A stretch of 64,000 nt of DNA from Paenibacillus sp. Soil522 (GCF_001428245.1 NZ_LMRV01000013.1:116466-180465); one strand, 5' to 3'; counted from the first letter of the stretch, positions 8,629-18,567 are shown. The notes: a model not told the origin generated them from the sequence alone. Made by a program: numbers and translations.

Positions 8629-9933
8629 ATGAACCCACTTGCTCAGCAGTTAAACGAGACGTTGAAATCGGAGAGTCCGAACGTCTATGCGATGTTGTCA
8701 ACCCTAGGCAAAGCGATTTATTTCCCGAAGGAGGGCATACTTAGTCAGTCCGCCGAAGCGAAAACGAAAGCAACTAAATTTAACGCTACTATCGGTATTG
8801 CAACAGAAGGCGGACAGCCGATGCATCTCAAGGTCATCCAAGAGACGCTCTCTGCTTACAATCCTAAAGATATATATGAATACGCGCCTCCTGCCGGTAA
8901 GCCGGAGCTTCGCGCAGCTTGGCGCACGAAGATGATCAAAGATAACCCTTCCCTTGAGTCAAAGGGCTTCGGCAATCCGGTCGTTACGAATGCATTGACG
9001 CACGGCCTAAGCATTGTAGCCGACTTGTTCGCGGATGCAGGCGATGCTGTTATCATTCCAAATAAGAACTGGGAAAACTACGAGCTTACGTTTGGTATCC
9101 GCCGGGGTGCTGTAATGGTAGAATACCCGCTCTACAATGATCAAACCCGCTTTAACAGCGCCGGTTTGCGCGAAGCTCTGCTTGCACAGAAGGATAAAGG
9201 AAAAGCGATTGTCGTTCTTAACTTCCCGAACAATCCGACAGGCTACACGCCGGGACCCCAGGAGGGCGACGAAATTATCGCTGCGATTCGCGATGCGGCG
9301 GAAGAAGGAATCAATGTTGTAGTTGTAACCGACGACGCTTATTTCGGTTTGTTTTTCGAAGATTCCATACATGAGTCCTTGTTCTCTAAGCTTGCCGACC
9401 TGCACCCGCGCGTTCTTGCAATAAAGGTAGACGGCGCAACGAAGGAAGAATACGTATGGGGCTTCCGCGTAGGCTTCATCACTTATGCTTCAAACTCATC
9501 GGCCGTATTAAATGTGCTTGAGCAAAAAACGCTCGGTATTATTCGCGCTACCATTTCCAGCGGTCCGCATCCTTCGCAAACATTCGTATTGCGCGCGTTG
9601 ACATCGCCAGAATTCGAAGGCCAAAAAGCGGAGAAATACGATATTATGAAGCGTCGCGCAAATCGCGTCAAATCATTGCTCGACAGCGGCCGATACGGCG
9701 ATGTATGGGGTTATTACCCATTCAACTCCGGCTACTTTATGTGTCTGAAGCTGAGCAATGTAACGGCTGAGGCGGTACGCTCTCATTTGCTGAACCAATA
9801 CGGCATCGGTACGATCGCTTTAGGAGAAACCGACCTTCGCGTCGCCTTCTCCTGCATCGAGGAAGAAAACCTCGAAGAGCTGTTCGATACGATCTTCAAA
9901 ACCGTGAATGAATTGATCGCCCAAAAAGCATAA
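8629..9933 (+). CDS. Class I/II PLP-dependent aminotransferase
   Basis: 434 residues with the fold type I signature set: NNPTG at 201-205, TDDAYFG at 234-240 and the PLP lysine in GATKEEYVWGFR at 269-280 (Lys272). The protein resembles aspartate/aromatic or bifunctional Firmicute aminotransferases; the amino-acid substrate cannot be read. Upstream is an extended -10 box and GGAAGGA 13 bases from the ATG. It is monocistronic and ends at a strong hairpin shared with ecsB. Confidence 0.9.
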   Translation: MNPLAQQLNETLKSESPNVYAMLSTLGKAIYFPKEGILSQSAEAKTKATKFNATIGIATEGGQPMHLKVIQETLSAYNPKDIYEYAPPAGKPELRAAWRTKMIKDNPSLESKGFGNPVVTNALTHGLSIVADLFADAGDAVIIPNKNWENYELTFGIRRGAVMVEYPLYNDQTRFNSAGLREALLAQKDKGKAIVVLNFPNNPTGYTPGPQEGDEIIAAIRDAAEEGINVVVVTDDAYFGLFFEDSIHESLFSKLADLHPRVLAIKVDGATKEEYVWGFRVGFITYASNSSAVLNVLEQKTLGIIRATISSGPHPSQTFVLRALTSPEFEGQKAEKYDIMKRRANRVKSLLDSGRYGDVWGYYPFNSGYFMCLKLSNVTAEAVRSHLLNQYGIGTIALGETDLRVAFSCIEEENLEELFDTIFKTVNELIAQKA

Positions 9934-9939
9934 AGCATC

Positions 9940-9996
9940 AATAACCCCCTAAGAGAAGCTTGTCTTTAAGACAAATGCTCCTCCTAGGGGGTTATT
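9940..9996. terminator. Terminator after the aminotransferase, shared with ecsB
   Basis: AATAACCCCCTA (9940-9951) pairs perfectly with TAGGGGGTTATT (9985-9996), with an inner TTGTCTT/AAGACAA stem. It is followed by TTTTATTTT on the plus strand. It lies between convergent genes. Confidence 0.85.
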
Positions 9997-10003
9997 TTTA
10001 TTT

Positions 10004-11251
10004 TCAATCCTCATCCTCATCCATGATGAGCTTCTTGCGAAGACGTGCCGGCCGAATGGCGATGTACACGAGTGCCAAAGCTGCCGCTGCAAGCTCAGGA
10101 AGAAACACGCCCGAAAAGGCTAGCGGCAAAGCAGCAAATAACCATAGCAGCGCCGTACACAACACCATAGCCACCCGGTCTACCTTTATATATTGCCAGG
10201 CTCGCTGCTTTTCAGGCATCGGATATACATGCTTCCATACCGAATGGCGATGGATATGCCGCAGACCGCCTAATTGGACTGCTATTAGTCCCATGAATAT
10301 GCCAAATACGAGAATACAGCCATAACCGGACAGCGATATATCATCTGCAAACCAATAAATGATCAGGCAGCCGAGCAAGAGCAGCCGAATAATAATGCCG
10401 CCCATCTCCGTCCTTAGCAGCGATGCCGTATACAGATACACGAACGTATTGCGATTCGTATAGGGGACCACGCGAAGCACCCACGTCAAATAAGGTCTTT
10501 TGGCAATGCTGGATGGAAGGGACGGCACGTCGATGAATAGTCCAAAAAAAACATAATAGCGCTTGCGCGTTTTTGCTTCCTCGTCAATCAGCCTCTCCCA
10601 AGGAAAGCGGTGCCTGGCAGGAAGCCGGTAAAGCAAACCATATAAAACGCCAATGAGTAATGTAAATGCCGCCGCCTGCCAAACCGGACAATTAAGCCAA
10701 ACCGCAAGCGATAGTGCTGTAGCTGTCCAGCGCAGCAGCCGCATAAGCCGTCTCATGCCTGGCCATGTCATCTGCCGCTCTTTCCACGCTCCCCATACAT
10801 TGCCTGCCTTCAGAGCTGCTGCGGCGACAGCCAGCGCCCAGCCTCCGCCAATAGCCGGACCTTGATTATAGATCGGCAGATAAAGAAGCAGCACAATTGC
10901 GGCTAGAAAAGAACAAGCAATCGACGTATAACGAAACGAGAGACGCAAATAGCCGGTCATCTCCGCTTCGCGCGGCATTAAAAATACGGTATCTCCTGCG
11001 GCAAGCCAGGTTCGGAGCGGACTCCAGCTCAGTACAAGCGTCAATGCGATAACGCCGACCGTTGCAAAGGGAAAGCTGGCAGGCATATGACGAATCAAGC
11101 TTATATAGTAAATAGCGGAAGAGATAATGATCAAGGACATAAAAGCCGGAAAGCCGCTTTGCCCCATGTAGCGAAAATAAGGCATCGCTTCCTCGCGGAA
11201 AGCCTTAGCCCGCAAATGCCACATCGTTTCAAGCTTATAATCGCGGCTCAT
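10004..11251 (-). CDS. ecsB: ABC transporter permease, EcsB type
   Basis: A 415-residue polytopic protein, the membrane partner of EcsA. The start MSRDYKLETMWHLRAKAF and the general layout fit EcsB, with about nine hydrophobic helices. In Bacillus the Ecs transporter affects secretion, competence and site-2 protease activity; the cargo is still debated. The ATG at 11251 overlaps the ecsA stop (TAATG), and GGAGG lies 8 bases upstream, so the two are translated together. Confidence 0.85.
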   Translation of the reverse strand: MSRDYKLETMWHLRAKAFREEAMPYFRYMGQSGFPAFMSLIIISSAIYYISLIRHMPASFPFATVGVIALTLVLSWSPLRTWLAAGDTVFLMPREAEMTGYLRLSFRYTSIACSFLAAIVLLLYLPIYNQGPAIGGGWALAVAAAALKAGNVWGAWKERQMTWPGMRRLMRLLRWTATALSLAVWLNCPVWQAAAFTLLIGVLYGLLYRLPARHRFPWERLIDEEAKTRKRYYVFFGLFIDVPSLPSSIAKRPYLTWVLRVVPYTNRNTFVYLYTASLLRTEMGGIIIRLLLLGCLIIYWFADDISLSGYGCILVFGIFMGLIAVQLGGLRHIHRHSVWKHVYPMPEKQRAWQYIKVDRVAMVLCTALLWLFAALPLAFSGVFLPELAAAALALVYIAIRPARLRKKLIMDEDED

Positions 11252-12000
11252 TAGACTTGGCCTCCAGTGACTAGCTTATAGAAGGCATCCTCCAAGGAAC
11301 CGCCGCGCATGTCCATTCCGGCTGCTTGCCTGACATCCTCAAGCGTGCCTACAGCGACAACTTTTCCATGATGCATGACGATAAACCGGTCACAATAGGT
11401 TTCGACCGTGGACAAAATATGAGAGCTCATAAGAATGGCCGCCCCCTTGCGCTTCACCTCGACCAGCCGCTCGAGCAAGGAGCGAATGCCGAGCGGGTCA
11501 AGCCCCAGAAACGGCTCATCGATTATGTACAGCGGCGGCTCTGCAAGCAGCGCATTCATAATCATAACCTTCTGCTTCATTCCTTTGGATAAGTGCGAGG
11601 CAAAAGCCTTTCGCTTCGGCATCATCTGAAACTGCTTCAGCAGCTCGTCTTCCCTTGCCTCATACTGGTTGACTTGTACGCTGTAAGCCATCCCGGTTAA
11701 ACGCAGATGCTCCTCCACCGTTAACTCATCGAACAGCACCGGCGTCTCCGGTACATATGCAAACGCGCTGCGGTAACGCACGGTTTCTTCCTCCAGCGTA
11801 ACGCCGTCGACCTTTACTTCCCCTGCCTGCGGCTTCATTAAGCCTAATATATGCTTGATTGTCGTACTTTTACCCGCGCCATTCAAACCGATAAGGCCTA
11901 CCATTTCGCCGGGCCTCACTTCAAAGGAGATATTATGCAGAACGGGTCTTCTCGGGCTATAGCCTCCTGTTAATTCATTCACCTGCAGTATGGGCTCCAT
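11251..12000 (-). CDS. ecsA: ABC transporter ATP-binding protein, EcsA type
   Basis: 249 residues from the ATG at 12000. Walker A is GLNGAGKST (38-46), the signature is LSKGMKQK, Walker B is LYIIDEPFLGLD and the switch His is in SSHIL. An in-frame TTG at 12021 is possible, but AAGGTG sits 6-7 bases before the ATG at 12000, which is better. It powers the EcsB permease encoded directly downstream. Confidence 0.9.
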   Translation of the reverse strand: MEPILQVNELTGGYSPRRPVLHNISFEVRPGEMVGLIGLNGAGKSTTIKHILGLMKPQAGEVKVDGVTLEEETVRYRSAFAYVPETPVLFDELTVEEHLRLTGMAYSVQVNQYEAREDELLKQFQMMPKRKAFASHLSKGMKQKVMIMNALLAEPPLYIIDEPFLGLDPLGIRSLLERLVEVKRKGAAILMSSHILSTVETYCDRFIVMHHGKVVAVGTLEDVRQAAGMDMRGGSLEDAFYKLVTGGQV

Positions 12001-12076
12001 CCTATCACCTTCAACATCCAATTTAGTTCTAGCTAATAAACAGCATACCGAATAATCCGCCTAAGATCAAAAAAAA

Positions 12077-12100
12077 AGCATCACCGCGAGGGGTGATGCT
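12077..12100 (-). terminator. Terminator of the SLH gene
   Basis: Minus-strand hairpin AGCATCACC/GGTGATGCT with a 6-base loop, followed on that strand by a run of seven or more T. Confidence 0.85.
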
Positions 12101-12120
12101 TCTTTCCTATTTCTTGTTTC

Positions 12121-13335
12121 TTATTTAATTTCAATCGATTTTGCCGTTCCGTTTTCGCCCTTGACCTGAACAAGTTGTCCAGCCTTCAGCAGCGATGCAT
12201 CCCCGGTAATTGCAACGTTTGCATCGACATTATAAATAAGGACAACCGTCTGAAAGTTTTCAATACGCGAGATCGAAATCGTCGCAAGCTTCGCTTGTGC
12301 GTTGAACGTAAGCGTATTAATGACGCCTAGCTCCGAGAAGGAAATAACTTCAGGAGCAGACTTCGTAACCTCAATGAAGACGACTTTATTGAGGTATGTA
12401 CGTACAAGCACCTCATCACCCGCACGCAGCGCGCTTAAAGGCGATTTCTTATCATCACGGAAAATGAACACATTCGAGTCAATCGCTAAAACAGCTTCCG
12501 TGTTATCCGCTTTTACCAAAGTCAGCTTGTTATCCGCAGGTGCAGCTTTCAGCTTGCCTGTAATCGCTTGCGCATCCTGATCCGGCATTTCCGTATCTGT
12601 ACGATCCAGAAGCGCTGCGAGTTCTGCACGGGAAACCGGTTGGTTCGGACGGAACGTTTTGCCATTCTTATCATTATAACCCGTAATAATACCTTTTTGC
12701 AGAGCAAGCGCAACATATCCGACAGATCCTGCCGGGATCTCCTTCGCATCCTTAAAGTCCAGCTTCGTATTATTGAGAGCCTTTGCCTCGTCTTCCAATT
12801 TAAGCGCTTTAATAAGAAGGATCGTAGACCACAGTCTTGTTGCATTCGCTTCCGGCTTCACTTCTGTTTCCGTTTCGGAGAACAGATCATTTTCGAGTGC
12901 CACAGCTACGTAACCGACAGCCCATGGATATTTGCTTTCGATTTTTTTAGCGTCTTTGAATTGCAGGTCGGTGTTCATTTCTGCTGCCGATTCTGCTTGC
13001 TCACGAAGACCCATCAATCTAACCGCAGCAGTCAATGTCTCAATGCGGCTAATTTTTTGATGCGGTTTAAATGTTCCATCCTCATAGCCGGTAAATACAC
13101 CCTTCGACGCCAGTCGCATAATGTATTCCATAGCCCATTTCAGGTCATCCTCGTCCTCGAATTGCCACGTTATTTTATACTTATCATCATCTTTATCGTC
13201 TTTGTCCTCATGACGTTCTCTATCATCGTCACGATCCCCATTACCGCCATCTGCAAAAGCTGACGTCGCTCCGCCTGCAAGCATTAGCAGTGCAAGCGAG
13301 GAAATTGCTGTCTTTTTCCACATTGCTTGTTTCAT
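12121..13335 (-). CDS. S-layer homology (SLH) domain protein
   Basis: A secreted surface protein of about 404 residues. A signal peptide (positively charged start, then AISSLALLMLAGG, cleavage near AFA) is followed by a very acidic Asp/Glu/Lys run (near residues 30-52). Three SLH repeats follow, with GVFTGYEDGTFKPHQKISRIE, the central YPWAVGYVAVAL repeat and ITGYNDKNGKTFRPNQPVSR. SLH domains bind pyruvylated secondary cell-wall polymer. The last ~140 residues are two related beta-rich stretches of unknown role. GTG at 13347 is also in frame but is almost touching the AAGGAG site, so ATG 13335 is preferred. Confidence 0.85.
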   Translation of the reverse strand: MKQAMWKKTAISSLALLMLAGGATSAFADGGNGDRDDDRERHEDKDDKDDDKYKITWQFEDEDDLKWAMEYIMRLASKGVFTGYEDGTFKPHQKISRIETLTAAVRLMGLREQAESAAEMNTDLQFKDAKKIESKYPWAVGYVAVALENDLFSETETEVKPEANATRLWSTILLIKALKLEDEAKALNNTKLDFKDAKEIPAGSVGYVALALQKGIITGYNDKNGKTFRPNQPVSRAELAALLDRTDTEMPDQDAQAITGKLKAAPADNKLTLVKADNTEAVLAIDSNVFIFRDDKKSPLSALRAGDEVLVRTYLNKVVFIEVTKSAPEVISFSELGVINTLTFNAQAKLATISISRIENFQTVVLIYNVDANVAITGDASLLKAGQLVQVKGENGTAKSIEIK

Positions 13336-13449
13336 TAAGAAAGCCACACTCCTTTTTTCGATTGCGGATTTTGCCGCTTTTTACCTTCGCCCATACGTTT
13401 CGGGAGGGGGTAATCGATTTAAGAGGGTGGCTGTCAAAATAAATTTATT

Positions 13450-14919
13450 TTATTGTTTCTTCTCATCCTCGCGTTTAGCTTTCAACCATTTTGGAGCGCC
13501 CTTGTTTTTGCCTTCGCGCTTGCGCTCCACCTTCTTAGGAGCAGGCTTTGGAGCCGGCTTTGCCGCTCGCTTCGGTTCAGCCGACGCTATACGTGCTTTA
13601 ACCGCTTCCGTCTTCGGTTCCGCCGATGCTATGCGCGCTTTATCCGTTTCCGGCTTCGCTTCCGCCGCTGCGCGAGAAGGCTCCTTTCGCTCAATCGGCC
13701 GCTTCGCCCGCGGTTCATCCGAACGCTCTGCGAGCTTGGCCTCATGACGAGCCGCAAATGGACGTGTCGCTTCCCTTATCTCTTCCTCCGTAAGCAGCTT
13801 GCCTCTAAACATCGTTCGTTCCGTCAAATCAATGCCGAGCTGCTTCCGGAATTTCTCCATAATGAACAGCTCCTGCGGCGTCACGATCGATACGACCGTA
13901 CCTGCACGTCCCATTCGGCCGGTGCGGCCTGCTCTATGCACATAATGATCCGCGTCTGCTGCCGGATCAAGCTGAATAACGAGCGGCAGACCTTCAATAT
14001 CGAGACCGCGAGCCGCAACGTCAGTCGCAAGCAGCAGCTGGCAGCGTCCATCACGAAAACGCGTTAATGTAGCTGCCCGGCGCTGCTTGTCCGCATCGCC
14101 ATACAGAGCCTCAACGGTAAAGCCTTCATAGCTGAGCTTCGATTCCCAGTTCGATATGTTGTCGGTATCATTCAGGAAGAGCAGCGCAGATGCCGGGTTC
14201 AGCAGGCGGACAAGGCGCCTCGCCGTATCCGTCTTGTCCCGTTTATCGCTAACGATATAAAAATTGTCGACCGTTTGCGATACGCGGTGCTCAGGCGTAA
14301 TTTGGATGCGCTCCGGATTTTTCATCCAGCGTCCTTCGAAGCGAGCCATTAGATCAGGATACGTCGCGGAGAAGAAAGCGATTTGCCGGCCTTGGCCCAC
14401 ACTATGCAAAATAATCTCGACCTCTTTCGTCGAGCCGAGCTGAAACACCTGATCCGCTTCATCAATAACGACGTTGTTGACGTCATTCAATTTAAGCTTG
14501 CGCAGCTTTAGCAGCTCATGAATTCTTCCAGGCGTTCCGATAACGAGATGCGGACGCAGCTTCAGCTTCTCGACCTGACGCTTCAGCGCCGCTCCTCCAA
14601 TCAATTGCTGAACGCGTATGTCCAACGGCTCCGCGTACGCTTCCGCTACGCGAACGATTTGCATCGCAAGCTCCTGCGTCGGAGCCAAAATAACCGCTTG
14701 TATCGCATTCGAATACGAATTTAGCTTCTGAAGCAGCGGCAATAAATAAGCCAGCGTCTTGCCGGTGCCTGTTTGCGACCTTGCTGACACGTTGCTGCCT
14801 CCAAGCAGAATCGGAATCGTCTCGGCCTGTACATCCGTTGGCTCTACAATTCCGTTTGCAACAAGCTTATTCGCCAGCAGCTCATTAATACCAATCTCAT
14901 TCCAAGTGTACTTGCTCAT
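13450..14919 (-). CDS. DEAD-box ATP-dependent RNA helicase
   Basis: 489 residues. Motif I is SQTGTGKT (48-55), followed by APTQELA, TPGR, DEAD, SAT, ATDVAARGLD and HRAGRTGR in canonical order. It would unwind RNA duplexes in ribosome assembly or mRNA turnover. The C-terminal ~110 residues are a basic, Lys/Arg/Ala/Pro-rich tail that contains a near-exact duplication (KARIASAEPK occurs twice, 15 residues apart), typical of RNA-binding tails. AGAGAGGAT precedes the ATG. Confidence 0.92.
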   Translation of the reverse strand: MSKYTWNEIGINELLANKLVANGIVEPTDVQAETIPILLGGSNVSARSQTGTGKTLAYLLPLLQKLNSYSNAIQAVILAPTQELAMQIVRVAEAYAEPLDIRVQQLIGGAALKRQVEKLKLRPHLVIGTPGRIHELLKLRKLKLNDVNNVVIDEADQVFQLGSTKEVEIILHSVGQGRQIAFFSATYPDLMARFEGRWMKNPERIQITPEHRVSQTVDNFYIVSDKRDKTDTARRLVRLLNPASALLFLNDTDNISNWESKLSYEGFTVEALYGDADKQRRAATLTRFRDGRCQLLLATDVAARGLDIEGLPLVIQLDPAADADHYVHRAGRTGRMGRAGTVVSIVTPQELFIMEKFRKQLGIDLTERTMFRGKLLTEEEIREATRPFAARHEAKLAERSDEPRAKRPIERKEPSRAAAEAKPETDKARIASAEPKTEAVKARIASAEPKRAAKPAPKPAPKKVERKREGKNKGAPKWLKAKREDEKKQ

Positions 14920-14945
14920 TCTTTAATCCTCTCTCATTCCAGCCT

Positions 14946-15719
14946 TTATTTTCGATTCAATAAACCGCCGAACAGCCGATCGACCGTTCGTGGCAGCAAT
15001 TGATAAAGCTTTATACCCATAGATGCTGTTTTCGGCAGGTCAAGCTCAGCCTTTCTACGCTCGATCAAACGAATAATCCGTTTGACGACGTATTCTGGCT
15101 TCATCATAAACCAACTGACATTTTTCACGTAAGAGCCTGAAGGATCAGCCTGCGAGAAAAAAGGAGTATCGATCGGACCCGGATTAACTGCAGACACCTG
15201 AATTCCCTGCCCGCCTAGCTCCATCCGAAGCGAATTGGTAAAACCGAGTACGGCATGCTTCGTAGCGGTGTAGCTGGTTGATTTCGCGGTGCCTATTTTT
15301 CCTGCCAAGGAAGCGATGTTAACGATATGCCCGCTCCCTTGTTTCACCATATGAGGAATAACAGCCTTTGTGCAGCGCACGACCCCCATATAGTTTGTGT
15401 CCATCATTTGTTCAAAGCTTTCCACAGGCATGCTCATAAAATACTCGAATTGGCCGTAACCGGCATTATTCAGCAATATATCTATTTTTCCGTATTCCGC
15501 AATGACAGCCTCCACCGTTTGCTTTACTTGTTCGTTATCAGTCACATCCATCTGATAGAACGAGCTTTTTCCCTTTATTGCAGCAGATGTCTCCTTCAAC
15601 TTCTGTATGTTTCGCCCGGTCAGCACAGGGATCGCACCCCGTTCAGCCAGTCTTATTGCGGTTAACGCTCCGATTCCGCTTGATGCTCCGGAGATGAAAA
15701 CCACTTTACCATTTAACAT
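14946..15719 (-). CDS. Short-chain dehydrogenase/reductase
   Basis: 257 residues of a classical SDR. The cofactor motif is GASSGIG (residues 10-16), then NNAGYG (87-92), the catalytic Ser in NIASLAGK, and YTATK (Tyr and Lys of YxxxK), followed by NPGPIDTPFF. It reduces or oxidises an unknown alcohol or ketone with NAD(P). It lies 26 bases downstream of the helicase start on the same strand. GGGTGATG is upstream of the ATG. Confidence 0.9.
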   Translation of the reverse strand: MLNGKVVFISGASSGIGALTAIRLAERGAIPVLTGRNIQKLKETSAAIKGKSSFYQMDVTDNEQVKQTVEAVIAEYGKIDILLNNAGYGQFEYFMSMPVESFEQMMDTNYMGVVRCTKAVIPHMVKQGSGHIVNIASLAGKIGTAKSTSYTATKHAVLGFTNSLRMELGGQGIQVSAVNPGPIDTPFFSQADPSGSYVKNVSWFMMKPEYVVKRIIRLIERRKAELDLPKTASMGIKLYQLLPRTVDRLFGGLLNRK

Positions 15720-15772
15720 CCAACATCACCCATTTACAAGTTTACTTGATTGGTATTACAGACGCAAAAAAA

Positions 15773-15790
15773 GCTCCCTAAGGAGCCATT
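15773..15790 (-). terminator. Terminator of cheX
   Basis: Minus-strand GCTCC-TTAG-GGAGC hairpin with a run of seven T directly after it. It lies 11 bases past the cheX stop. Confidence 0.65.
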
Positions 15791-15796
15791 TCTGTG

Positions 15797-16258
15797 CTAA
15801 GATGCGATTAAAACTTGGATGTCGAGTTCTCCGATGCCTTCCATAATGAGCGGGACCGTCAACGCCTTCTGTGTGGAAAAGCCTGCCGATTGAGCAGACT
15901 GGATAACCTTCGGAGGTGTAATATCTACTCTAACCCCCTGGTTAAACAGCATCGTGCTGGCATTTCCGCTAATCATGTTGCCAAGCTCAGAAATTGCGCT
16001 CTTTACGATTTCGTCGATTTCAGAAATAACGTATCCACCCATCATCGCAGAAACCATTTTCATAGCTACCTCTTCACTGAGCCCGAATACAATATCACCG
16101 TTCATCTGTCCGTTGAGCCCGATTTGAATCCAAATGTAGTTCTCTACAAATTTAATATCTTTGAGACCAAGTTTTCCTGTCTCAGGACGAATTTGTACGA
16201 CTTGCTCAATTACGATTTTTGCAGATTCAAGAAACGGATTTATGTATTCTGCCTTCAT
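15797..16258 (-). CDS. cheX: CheX-type chemotaxis protein
   Basis: 153 residues matching the CheX/CheC-like phosphatase fold: MKAEYINPFLESAKIVIEQV at the start, the acidic active-site pattern SELGNMISGNAS near residues 90-101, and the paired region GEGELD-like IGELDIQVLI at the end. CheX dephosphorylates CheY-P in the cytoplasm. No other chemotaxis gene is nearby. AAGGAG lies 12 bases before the ATG. Confidence 0.85.
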   Translation of the reverse strand: MKAEYINPFLESAKIVIEQVVQIRPETGKLGLKDIKFVENYIWIQIGLNGQMNGDIVFGLSEEVAMKMVSAMMGGYVISEIDEIVKSAISELGNMISGNASTMLFNQGVRVDITPPKVIQSAQSAGFSTQKALTVPLIMEGIGELDIQVLIAS

Positions 16259-16425
16259 TATGAAGATACGCTCCTTTTTGACAAAATTCGCGCTTTGTCT
16301 AATTTAATTTTTATTATACTTAATTACCTAGGACAAGTATACTATTAAATGAATGTATATCAAAAGAACTAAAATCCCTTAACGAAAACTGTAGAATTAT
16401 GTATATGCATGGAGGTGTCTCTTCA

Positions 16426-17436
16426 ATGCCTAATGTGTGGGCTCATTTCATATTCGGACAGCTAGTGCTTGAAAAGCTTGGGGAAACGCGACTTATTCAG
16501 TCCGACGAACAAAAAAATATTTTTAATATGGGCTGCCAAGGACCAGACTTTTTATTTTATCATCGTTTTTTCCCATGGCAGCGAAGTGTGGCTTTAAACC
16601 GTTTAGGAACCGAAATGCATAACCGGAATTGCGGTCCGGTGCTCGTAGAAATGCTGGATTGCGTTAATGGCCGGTCAGCCTGCTCTACACGTCCTGATTC
16701 CTCTATCCTATATGCGCTTGGCTTTATTTTGCACCATATCCTTGACCGGAACCTGCATCCATACGTATTTAGCAAGTCAGGATTTCGCAAATGGGACCAT
16801 CAGCGATTTGAAATTATGATGGATACGGTAATTGCACGCGAGCTGTGGGGAGTCGAAACGTGGAAGACCGCAGTTTGGAAGCAGATTGATACGAAGGGGG
16901 CTTTTCCCCTTGCGATTGTAGATGCATTCGAATCGATAACCGCGGCCTATTACCCGGAGCTGGCTCCGCTTATACGCCGTGAGGATTGGAATCAAGCAAA
17001 CCGCGATTTTACGGCTGCGCAGCGTTTGTTCCATGATCCGACAGGGATACGCCGAAAGCTTACGTGTGGACAAATTGAGCCTTTTGTGTACAAGCGGGAA
17101 GCGCTGCATCTTGATGTCTTAAACCTGACGGAGCAGCCTTGGCTTGACCCGGTAGACGGCAGCACCTATCATCATGAAAGCGTATGGACGTTATGGGAGC
17201 AAGCCATAACTGATGCCGTCCAAGTCATAAGCGCTGTCCTCACTTGGTTAAGGGCTCATGAGGGTCCCCAGTATACAAAGGAGGATCGCATCCTTGTACG
17301 GCAGCTGCGCGAAGAGGCCATCGCTTTCATCGGCAACCGTTCCTATGAAACCGGTCTCATTTGCGACTCCGGAGCTGCGATCCGCTTTGCGGAAACGGTA
17401 TGGGCCGACCAGCCCGGCATAACGAGGGCTCCTTAA
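16426..17436 (+). CDS. Zinc-dependent phospholipase C-like protein
   Basis: About 336 residues. MPNVWAHFIFGQ at the start, GCQGPDFLFYHRF near residue 37 and LGFILHHILDRNLHPY near 96-111 carry the His/Asp metal ligands expected for the zinc-dependent phospholipase C/S1-P1-like family. It lacks an obvious signal peptide, so a cytoplasmic or unconventional role is possible. ATG 16399 is in frame, but GGAGGTG at 16410-16416 fits ATG 16426. A GGCTCCT/AGGAGCC inverted repeat overlaps the stop codon. Confidence 0.75.
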   Translation: MPNVWAHFIFGQLVLEKLGETRLIQSDEQKNIFNMGCQGPDFLFYHRFFPWQRSVALNRLGTEMHNRNCGPVLVEMLDCVNGRSACSTRPDSSILYALGFILHHILDRNLHPYVFSKSGFRKWDHQRFEIMMDTVIARELWGVETWKTAVWKQIDTKGAFPLAIVDAFESITAAYYPELAPLIRREDWNQANRDFTAAQRLFHDPTGIRRKLTCGQIEPFVYKREALHLDVLNLTEQPWLDPVDGSTYHHESVWTLWEQAITDAVQVISAVLTWLRAHEGPQYTKEDRILVRQLREEAIAFIGNRSYETGLICDSGAAIRFAETVWADQPGITRAP

Positions 17437-17470
17437 ATGTATAGGAGCCTCCGTCAGACCTGTGATTTAG

Positions 17471-18469
17471 CTAAACCGCTTTACTTGTAAGGCTTCTTCG
17501 AAAACGCAGCCTTATCAGCCGCAGCCGCTCATATAACACATCAACCGGTTTATCGAACTGGGAAGCTTCCGTTGTGCCGTATACCTGCTGCAACACAGGC
17601 TTTAAATATTTATCGCCTACCTGTGAAAGAGCTTCCCATACGAGCTGCTGCTCATTCTCAGGCACCTCATTCAGCTCTCTCGTAATAAGCGGTTCAAAAT
17701 CATAGCCCTCCCGCTCCAGCTGCTCGATCCGGTCCATCAGCTCGCGTCTTGACAGCTCCAGCTCAGCCCCGAGCTGCTCAAGCGTGCCGCCCTGCTGCAC
17801 CGTCGTCAAGATATGCTTTTTGGCCAGCTGTCGGTCCATCAATGCTTTATATTTCGTTTCCTTTTGTTTATACAACCACTGCGTATATGCCGCCGAATCG
17901 AGTTTTTCCTCAACCCATTGCAGCGGAAATTCCGATTCACGGCTGGCCTCTCCCGTTATCTCCAGCACTTCCAGCCCATAGGAGGCATGCTTAGCGCTGC
18001 CCCAGCCGGGTATTTGAGTCAGCTCTTCCGCCGTCCTCGGTACGAAAGCGCTAATCATCCATAGCATCCGATTGGTAGCGATAAGATAAGCCGAACGCTT
18101 CTCTGCGATCGCCTTGGTTCGGCGCCATTCTCGCAGCGATTGAAAGAGCTCCTGATCGGCATGGAGCTCGCCATAGCATTGCAGCATCATTACGAAGCTG
18201 CCTGCGAAAGTACGGCGGTCATCCAGCATGCCGTCAATGATCGGTGCATAGCCTTCCCCCATCACCCTTGCAATCCCGTGCCGAAAGGCCACGATCATTT
18301 CCTCCCACGACGTGCCTTCGAACCAGGTTTGCTGATCGCCGCCATCCTCCTCGCCCTCCACCCACATGACTGCCCATACGCCCTGACTCTCGCAAATAGA
18401 CAGCTGGGCGCTCACGACATGATTACCCTCGCCGGGCTTCTCGAACGTGTTCAAAAATACGATTTGCAT
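17471..18469 (-). CDS. HRDC-domain protein of unknown function
   Basis: About 332 residues from the ATG at 18469 (MQIVFLNTFEK). An HRDC-like helical domain is seen near residues 106-170, with WRRTKAIAEKRSAYLIATNR, MISAFVPRTAEELTQIPGWG and KHASYG; such domains bind nucleic acid in RecQ helicases and RNase D. The N-terminal ~100 residues and the C-terminal helical, Arg-rich end are not recognised. The longer in-frame opening to 18607 runs through a perfect terminator hairpin and is unlikely to be translated. GGAGG and GAGG lie just upstream of the chosen ATG. Confidence 0.7.
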   Translation of the reverse strand: MQIVFLNTFEKPGEGNHVVSAQLSICESQGVWAVMWVEGEEDGGDQQTWFEGTSWEEMIVAFRHGIARVMGEGYAPIIDGMLDDRRTFAGSFVMMLQCYGELHADQELFQSLREWRRTKAIAEKRSAYLIATNRMLWMISAFVPRTAEELTQIPGWGSAKHASYGLEVLEITGEASRESEFPLQWVEEKLDSAAYTQWLYKQKETKYKALMDRQLAKKHILTTVQQGGTLEQLGAELELSRRELMDRIEQLEREGYDFEPLITRELNEVPENEQQLVWEALSQVGDKYLKPVLQQVYGTTEASQFDKPVDVLYERLRLIRLRFRRSLTSKAV

Positions 18470-18567
18470 GTTTGCCTCAATCCTCCAATAAATAGATGTA
18501 ATCGCGAATGTATTGAACGGCAGGGCGGTATTCCGGACAGTAGGCCAGAATGCCGGAAACAAAAAAA

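Noticed and set aside
13560-13660. Repeated DNA in the helicase gene as a mobile or regulatory repeat
   Set aside because: It encodes the duplicated KARIASAEPK of a low-complexity basic tail, which is common in such helicases.
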